Assembly: GCA_944350265.1 (NCBI GenBank)
Contig: CALVOG010000001.1
Coordinates: 21,470-85,469, forward strand
Source: an uncultured Clostridia bacterium
GTDB lineage: Bacteria; Bacillota; Clostridia; Christensenellales; UBA1242
Reading direction: 5' to 3'
DNA: 64,000 nt
A program made the position numbers and the translations under genes. Positions 59,026-64,000 of this stretch are shown one piece after another (positions within the stretch are counted from its first letter, which is position 1; every line of letters begins with the position of its first letter). The notes below the pieces were generated by a model, which was given only the letters and a program-made list of their open reading frames with translations, was not told where the DNA came from and ran no database searches.

Positions 59026-59484
59026 ATGGCAAAAGTCAGCGATATAAGCGAGGCAAAAGTCCGCCCGTTGATTGAAGAAATGGGCTATGAACTTTTGGAG
59101 GTTGAATACAAAAAAGAGTTTGACGGGATGAGCCTCATTTTCACTATCGACAGCGAAAACGGCGTCACCATCGACGATTGCGAAAAGGTGAACAAGGCGA
59201 TTGACCCTGTGATTGATGAACTTAATCCAACGAATGACGAACCTTACACGCTTGTGGTTTCAAGTCCTGGGCTTGACAGGCAACTTAAAACCGACAGAGA
59301 TTTAAAGCGCACCATTGGCAAAGAGGTTACGCTCACGCTCTTTTCGAAAATCGACGGCAAAAAGAGTTTTGAGGGCGAACTTTTAGGTTTTGACGAAAAA
59401 ACTGTGACCATAAGAACGGGCGACGGCGAAAAAAATTTCGACCGAGATAAAATTGCTGGGCTTAAACTTGTAATCAAATTTTAA
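59026..59484 (+). CDS. rimP: Ribosome maturation factor RimP
   Basis: A 152-residue protein after AGGAGGG. Markers: GYELLEVEYKKEFDGMSLIFTID, then VTIDDCEKVNKAIDPVIDE, VVSSPGLDRQLKTDRDLKR and the C-terminal SH3-like part. It assists 30S assembly. First gene of rimP-nusA-ylxR-ylxQ-infB. Confidence 0.96.
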   Translation: MAKVSDISEAKVRPLIEEMGYELLEVEYKKEFDGMSLIFTIDSENGVTIDDCEKVNKAIDPVIDELNPTNDEPYTLVVSSPGLDRQLKTDRDLKRTIGKEVTLTLFSKIDGKKSFEGELLGFDEKTVTIRTGDGEKNFDRDKIAGLKLVIKF

Positions 59485-59504
59485 AGGAAATTAAGGAGAA
59501 AAAA

Positions 59505-60665
59505 ATGGTAAACAAAGACTTTTTTAAGGCATTGGACGACTTAGAACAAGAAAGAAAAATCAACAAAGAAACCTTCATTGAAACGCTGGAAACGGCACTC
59601 ACTTCGGCATACAAAAAGATGTATGGCGAGGCAAAAAGTGCAATGGTAAAACTTTATCCAGAGCGCAATATGATAAGAATTTACTCATATAAGACCGTGG
59701 TTGAAGAGGTTACCGACGAGGATAAAGAGATTTCGCTTGAAGAAGCAAGGAAAACAAAAAAATCCTATAAGGTTGGCGACCTTGTTGCAGTTGAAGAAAC
59801 AACCAAAGATTTTGGGCGTATCGCAGCGCAAACCGCTAAGCAAGTGGTTATGCAAAAGTTAAAAGAGTTAGAAAGACAGCAAGCCCAAAGCGAACTTTCC
59901 GAAAAAGAGGGCGAACTTTTGACAACTGTGGTGCGACGTATTGATGGCGACAACGTTTTCGTGCAAATTCCAGGCACAACCACCGAGGGCGCGCTTATGA
60001 AACAAGACCAAATTCCAGGTGACAGATTCAGCGTTGGTGACAGGGTGAAGGTTTACGTGAAGAAGATTAAGGATTCTTTCCACGGACCACAAGTGCAAGT
60101 TTCGCGCAGTAATATTGGCTTTGTTCGCAAGCTTTTTGAACTTGAAATCCCAGAGATTGCAAGTGGCGAGGTGGTCATTAAGAACATCGCGCGTGACGCA
60201 GGAAACCGCACAAAGGTGGCAGTTTACAGCGACAAGCCGAACGTGGATGCCGTTGGTGCGTGCGTTGGTAATCGCGGGGCAAGAATAAACACCATTGTCA
60301 ACGAACTCAACGGCGAGAAGATTGACCTTGTTGAATATTCACAAGACCCACTTGAATATATCGCTCGTGCGCTCAGCCCAGCCAAGGTTATCTCGGTGGA
60401 AACCAACGACAGCCTCAATATGAGCCAGGTTATCGTGCCTGACGACAAACTTTCGCTTGCAATAGGTAAGGGCGGGCAGAATGTTAGGCTCGCGGCAAAA
60501 CTCACGGGCTGGAAGATTGATGTGAAACCTGAAAGTTACGTTAAGCCAAAAGAGGAACTTAAAGAACCGGAATATGAACTCACCGAACTTGGCGACGACG
60601 ATTCGTTCAGCACTATGAGCGACCTTGATGACCTTGAAGAAATTAATGGTGATGAGGAAGAATAA
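59505..60665 (+). CDS. nusA: Transcription factor NusA
   Basis: A 386-residue protein. The N-terminal RNAP-binding domain (residues 1-125), S1 domain (KEGELLTTVVRRIDGDNVFVQI ... GDRVKVYVKKI), KH1 (SNIGFVRKLFELEIPEIASG ... RTKVAVYSD) and KH2 (GARINTIVNELNGEKIDLVEY ... LAIGKGGQNVRLAAKLTGW) are in the expected order. The tail is acidic and there are no C-terminal AR repeats. Modulates pausing and termination. Confidence 0.97.
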   Translation: MVNKDFFKALDDLEQERKINKETFIETLETALTSAYKKMYGEAKSAMVKLYPERNMIRIYSYKTVVEEVTDEDKEISLEEARKTKKSYKVGDLVAVEETTKDFGRIAAQTAKQVVMQKLKELERQQAQSELSEKEGELLTTVVRRIDGDNVFVQIPGTTTEGALMKQDQIPGDRFSVGDRVKVYVKKIKDSFHGPQVQVSRSNIGFVRKLFELEIPEIASGEVVIKNIARDAGNRTKVAVYSDKPNVDAVGACVGNRGARINTIVNELNGEKIDLVEYSQDPLEYIARALSPAKVISVETNDSLNMSQVIVPDDKLSLAIGKGGQNVRLAAKLTGWKIDVKPESYVKPKEELKEPEYELTELGDDDSFSTMSDLDDLEEINGDEEE

Positions 60666-60923
60666 GTGAAAGAAAGATTGAGAATGTGTATTGTTTGCCG
60701 TGGTCGAAGCGACAAAAAAGAACTCGTTAGGGTGGTTAAAAACAAAGACGGCGAGGTGTTTTTGGATAAGACCAAAAAGGCAAACGGCAGAGGCGCATAC
60801 GTTTGCAAGAGCAAAGAATGCTTTGAAAAACTGAGAAAAACAAGGGCGCTTAATCGGGCTTTTAAGTGCGATATTCCACTTGAAATCTATGAAAAACTTG
60901 GAGAGGAAATTGAAAACTGTTAG
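60666..60923 (+). CDS. ylxR: YlxR family RNA-binding protein
   Basis: An 85-residue protein starting at GTG 60666, directly after the nusA stop. Markers: RMCIVCRGRSDKKELVRVV, then GRGAYVCKSKECFEKLRK, the DUF448 signature with R-x-C-x-x-C. Known as a nucleoid-associated or RNA-binding protein (RnpM in B. subtilis, which binds RNase P RNA). Confidence 0.93.
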   Translation: MKERLRMCIVCRGRSDKKELVRVVKNKDGEVFLDKTKKANGRGAYVCKSKECFEKLRKTRALNRAFKCDIPLEIYEKLGEEIENC

Positions 60924-61197
60924 TGGCGTTTTGAATATTTGCCGAAAGGCGGGCTATCTCATAATCGGCGGTGAAAATATCCGCTTAAATCAGCATAAAA
61001 TGTATCTTATCTTAATCGATAAGACCGCTGGAAATTCGCTGAAAAGAGAGATGTCCTTCTCGGCAAAAACGCGAAATATTCCACTTGTTGAAATCGAAAA
61101 TCTTGCCGAAATTTTGGGGATAGATAATCTTAAGGCGCTGGCAGTTAAAAATAAGGCGCTTTCAGAGGAAATTTTAAAGTTATTAAAAGGAGAGTAA
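60910..61197 (+). CDS. ylxQ: YlxQ, L7Ae-family ribosomal protein
   Basis: A 96-residue L7Ae/L30e/S12e/Gadd45 fold protein. I place the start at TTG 60910, with GGAG six bases before, overlapping ylxR by 14 bp; ATG at 60880 or 60889 are alternatives. Markers: VLNICRKAGYLIIGGENI, then LILIDKTAGNSLKREM and the KALAVKNKAL end. Binds kink-turn RNA; role in translation not settled. Confidence 0.85.
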   Translation: MKTVSGVLNICRKAGYLIIGGENIRLNQHKMYLILIDKTAGNSLKREMSFSAKTRNIPLVEIENLAEILGIDNLKALAVKNKALSEEILKLLKGE

Positions 61198-61198
61198 T

Positions 61199-63616
61199 TT
61201 GGCAGAACAACTTAACGGACTTAAAACAATAAACAACCTTCAAAGAGATGGCTCTTTGCAGAATTTATTATTGGCTGTGAAAGAGTCGAAACTTTCGCTT
61301 GACGCCTTTTCAAAGAAACTTGCTGAGCAGAAAAAAATGGCACTCATAAAGCAAAAAGAAGCGGAAATTTTGAAGAAAAAAGAGGAAGAAAGGGCAAGCC
61401 AAGAGGCAGTGAAGGTGGCTGAGGAACCTAAAAAAGAGGAAACTAAGAAAGAGTTTAAGCCAGCCGAAAATCGTAATTTCCGCAAGTTTGACGGAAAAGA
61501 ACAAAAAAATAACAACTTCCAAAAAGACGGCAAAAAACCTCCGTTTAATAGAACGCAAAACGGGCAGAACCAAAATAAAAAATTCGTTTCAACAAAGGCG
61601 AATAACTTTAAGAGTTTTGCTCCAACTGAAAGTAGTGCGGTTTTGAGTCAGCCTGAGCGTAACTTTGGCAACAAAAACAAGCGCCGTAATGTTGAGGAAA
61701 ACAAGAAGCAAAATGCCAACAAGAAGCAAGCTGAGCGCTATGCTGGCAAGGATAACAACATCTATGTTTTGGACGACGAGAATGGCTACGAAGAAACCAT
61801 TATGGGCTCACGTAAACTTGTGAGAAAGAAGAAGGAAGCTCAAACGGTTGTTGCGCCAAAAATCACTCACGCTGTTTTAACTTCGCGCGAAATTACAATT
61901 AAAGATTTAAGCGAAAAGATTGGTAAGCCTGTTGCTGAGATTGTGAAAAAGTGTATGCTTTTGGGCGTTATGGCAACCATAAACAGCACCATCGACTTTG
62001 ACACCTGCGAACTTGTTTGCTCTGATTTTGGCATAACGCTGGAACTTAAACTCGACAAATCCTATGAAGAAAAACTTATCGATTTCTCTTCCGCGGATGA
62101 CGAGGAAAATTTGGTTAAACGTCCGCCAGTTGTTGCGGTTATGGGGCACGTCGACCACGGCAAGACCTCGCTTTTGGACGCTTTCCGTAAGAGCAACGTG
62201 GTTTCTGGCGAGGCGGGCGGAATTACGCAAAAAATTGGCGCCTACCAAATCACCTTTAACAACGAAAAAATCACCTTTATCGACACCCCTGGTCACGCGG
62301 CGTTCACAAAGATGCGTGCGCGCGGAGCCGAGGTTACCGATATCGCCATTTTGGTGGTCGCTGCGGATGACGGAATTATGCCTCAAACCGTGGAGGCAAT
62401 CAACCACATTAAAGCAGCAAAAGTGCCAATGATTGTGGCGATTAATAAAATGGATAAGCCAGAAGCGAACCCTGACAGAGTTATGCAACAACTCACTGAA
62501 CACGGCATTTTGCCGGAAAAGTGGGGTGGCGACGCAATTTGTATACCAATCTCTGCAAAAACAGGCGCGGGGCTTGACGAACTTAAAAAGATGATTCTTC
62601 TGGTTGCTGAAATGGAAGATTTGAAGGCGAATCCAAATAGGTCGGCAAGCGGTGTTGTTATCGAGGCGGAACTCGATAAGGCGCGCGGTCCTGTTGCCAC
62701 TGTGCTTGTGAAAAACGGCACGCTTAAAGTGGGCGATTCGATTGTCAGCGGTATAACCTACGGCAAGGTGAAGGCGATGTTTGACGAAAACGGCAAGCAA
62801 GTTAAAAAAGCAACGCCGTCAACTCCAGTTGCAGTTATGGGCTTTAACGATGTGCCGTCGTCGGGCGACCAAGTTTATGCGGTCAACGACTCGCTTTCAA
62901 AGCAGGTTATTAACGAGAGAATTAATAAGATTAAAGAAGAGCGCGCAAAACAAACTTCGGGCGTCAGCGCTGACGACTTTATGTCACGCATTCACGAGGG
63001 TAGCTTGAAAAACCTTAACATCATAATTAAGGCGGACACGCAAGGCTCGGTGGAGGCGCTTAGAGGTTCGCTTGAATCGATAAGAAACGACGAGGTTAAG
63101 GTTGTCACTATCCACAGCGGTGCGGGTGCGATAACTGAAAGCGACCTTATTCTTGCCGAAACCACGGGCGCAATCATTGTGGCGTTCAACATAAGAACAC
63201 CGTCCAAAATTATGCAAATGGCTGACTCGCTTAAAGTGAAAGTGTTTGAAACGCGCATAATTTACGAGGCAATCGACGAAATCACACGCCTTTCAAAGGG
63301 TATGATGGAAACAAAATACGAAGAAAAATACATCGGCTCGGCGGAAATTCGCGCGGTATTTAAACTTTCAAGCGCGGGCAAGATTGCGGGAAGCTATGTC
63401 ACCGACGGCAAAATTCAGCGTGGCGCGATTGCAAAGATTATGCGTGGCAAGGAAATAATTGGCGAAACAACCGTCGAATCGCTTAAAATTGTTAAGGACG
63501 AAAAGGCGGAAGTTGCAAGAGGCTTCGAGTGCGGTGTTAAGTTTAAGGATAACATCGACTTCAACGAGGGCGACGTTGTTATGTATTATATTAAAGAAGA
63601 GGTTAAGAGAGATTAA
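61199..63616 (+). CDS. infB: Translation initiation factor IF-2
   Basis: An 805-residue GTPase starting at TTG 61199 (AAAGGAGAG upstream). The N-terminal about 215 residues are low-complexity, Lys/Asn/Gln-rich. A short helical domain (ISDLSEKIGKPVAEIVKKCMLLGVMATINS-like, from about 225) precedes the G domain: G1 GHVDHGKTS, G2 GITQKIGA, G3 DTPGHAAFT, G4 NKMD, G5 SAKTGAG. Domains II-IV follow, with NIIIKADTQGSVEAL and GTPSKI-like (RTPSKIMQMADSLKV). The ending GVKFKDNIDFNEGDVVMYY matches the C2 domain that binds initiator tRNA. Confidence 0.97.
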   Translation: MAEQLNGLKTINNLQRDGSLQNLLLAVKESKLSLDAFSKKLAEQKKMALIKQKEAEILKKKEEERASQEAVKVAEEPKKEETKKEFKPAENRNFRKFDGKEQKNNNFQKDGKKPPFNRTQNGQNQNKKFVSTKANNFKSFAPTESSAVLSQPERNFGNKNKRRNVEENKKQNANKKQAERYAGKDNNIYVLDDENGYEETIMGSRKLVRKKKEAQTVVAPKITHAVLTSREITIKDLSEKIGKPVAEIVKKCMLLGVMATINSTIDFDTCELVCSDFGITLELKLDKSYEEKLIDFSSADDEENLVKRPPVVAVMGHVDHGKTSLLDAFRKSNVVSGEAGGITQKIGAYQITFNNEKITFIDTPGHAAFTKMRARGAEVTDIAILVVAADDGIMPQTVEAINHIKAAKVPMIVAINKMDKPEANPDRVMQQLTEHGILPEKWGGDAICIPISAKTGAGLDELKKMILLVAEMEDLKANPNRSASGVVIEAELDKARGPVATVLVKNGTLKVGDSIVSGITYGKVKAMFDENGKQVKKATPSTPVAVMGFNDVPSSGDQVYAVNDSLSKQVINERINKIKEERAKQTSGVSADDFMSRIHEGSLKNLNIIIKADTQGSVEALRGSLESIRNDEVKVVTIHSGAGAITESDLILAETTGAIIVAFNIRTPSKIMQMADSLKVKVFETRIIYEAIDEITRLSKGMMETKYEEKYIGSAEIRAVFKLSSAGKIAGSYVTDGKIQRGAIAKIMRGKEIIGETTVESLKIVKDEKAEVARGFECGVKFKDNIDFNEGDVVMYYIKEEVKRD

Positions 63617-63863
63617 TCTCTTTTTTTTCTATATTTTCTTTGTTTTTTTTAAAAAATTATAGTATAATATACTTGCTCGAAAGAAAAATTCAAGTTTTTT
63701 CGATGTTTTATAGGATTGGACCTATTGTGGTTCGAAATCTATCGTGTTAAAACGTTGAGAATGCCTTTTTTTGCTTGAAACGAACTTATCTAAGGAGCTT
63801 GCAAATTTTACGTTTTTATTCTTAAAAAGAGCATTAAAACTTATTAATAAGTTAGGAGGGAAT
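63617..63863 (+). other. infB-rbfA gap with promoter and leader
   Basis: The infB stop overlaps a small hairpin (AGAGA-TTAA-TCTCT) followed by T8, a plausible terminator at 63606-63630. TATAAT at 63663-63668 could start a new transcript with an about 190-nt leader, containing GGATTGGACC and several short hairpins, before AGGAGG of rbfA. No ORF. Confidence 0.5.
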
Positions 63864-64000
63864 ATGTCTAATAGGCAAGAGCGCGCAAACAGCGAAATTC
63901 AAAAGTGTTTGATGGAAATCATTAAGGAAAAAATGAACGACCCAAGGCTAAACAAAATCATCACCATAACTGAAACCAAACTTTCAAAAGATTTTAGGTT
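63864..64000 (+). CDS. rbfA: Ribosome-binding factor A, 5' part
   Basis: The ATG at 63864 follows TTAGGAGGG. Forty-five codons are visible before the window ends. The sequence MSNRQERANSEIQKCLMEII then KMNDPRLNKIITITETKLSKDF is the RbfA N-terminus (R-x-x-R-v-x-x-x-I; DPR; v-T-x-V-x-x-S-x-D). A cold-shock 30S maturation factor. Next in the usual nusA operon order, but separated from infB by about 250 bp. Confidence 0.9.
   Translation, partial: MSNRQERANSEIQKCLMEIIKEKMNDPRLNKIITITETKLSKDFR

Noticed and set aside
61907-62800. Minus-strand 297-codon frame inside infB
   Set aside because: Antisense of the conserved IF-2 G domain; no start signal.

Overview
The window is an AT-rich (roughly 40% G+C by eye) piece of a Gram-positive, endospore-forming member of the Clostridia, most likely from an uncultured gut-type lineage. 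The evidence is a complete spoIIIAA-AH operon, Spo0A C-terminal-domain proteins with 0A boxes, a large SRP RNA with an Alu domain, the Asp23/DAK pair, YlxR/YlxQ in the nusA-infB operon, a SAM-I riboswitch, and PolC- and DnaD-type replication proteins. Surface proteins with InlB-type repeats are common in such gut Clostridia. I do not assign a genus.

Layout. 1-4.3 kb: 3' end of an InlB-repeat surface protein, two single-domain Spo0A_C genes that each carry paired 0A boxes and similar promoters, and an IS3-type remnant. 4.4-10.6 kb: a mosaic of hypothetical genes, three tRNAs (Thr-GGT, Glu-CTC, Trp-CCA), era, a compact predicted four-way-junction element and a DUF378 gene. 10.6-15 kb: tandem copies of the tRNA-Trp 3' end, rarA, a SAM-I riboswitch driving a small unknown gene plus metK, and a RelB/RelE-type toxin-antitoxin pair. 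15-20.9 kb: an E2-fold acyltransferase-like protein, a DnaC/DnaI-type helicase loader, a DnaD protein and an M1 peptidase lipoprotein. 21-30.5 kb: trpS, a short alaS, two large envelope proteins and a SpoIIM-like membrane protein. 30.5-32.1 kb: an MBL-fold hydrolase, a YtxH-like protein and SRP RNA.

32.5-42.4 kb is a long co-directional sporulation and housekeeping run: spoIIIAA-AB-AC-AD-AE-AF-AG-AH, asp23, nusB, xseA, xseB, proS. 42.4-48 kb: a CNNM/DUF21-like protein, a putative heavy-metal exporter, rpsB-tsf behind a structured leader, an unusual ThyX-like protein, and rpmB. 48.5-52.6 kb: asp23-like gene, DAK/FakA-like gene, and an unknown helical-repeat protein. 53-58.6 kb: frr-uppS-cdsA-rseP and a PolC-derived exonuclease without polymerase core. 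59-64 kb: rimP-nusA-ylxR-ylxQ-infB-(rbfA), the last cut by the window end.

Two themes run through the non-coding DNA. First, almost every gap over 300 bp on both sides of the housekeeping blocks holds copies of one composite palindromic repeat (variants of ATTCTTCGCTTCGCTCAGAAT plus GTGAC-AGC-GTCAC and CGTTAGGACTG modules), and a second family is built on CCAAGCGCGCTTGG. Second, many genes have near-consensus sigma-A promoters (TTGACA-17-TATAAT), and some appear leaderless. The genes of isoprenoid precursor synthesis that usually sit inside these same operons (dxr, ispG, ispA, dxs) are all absent here.
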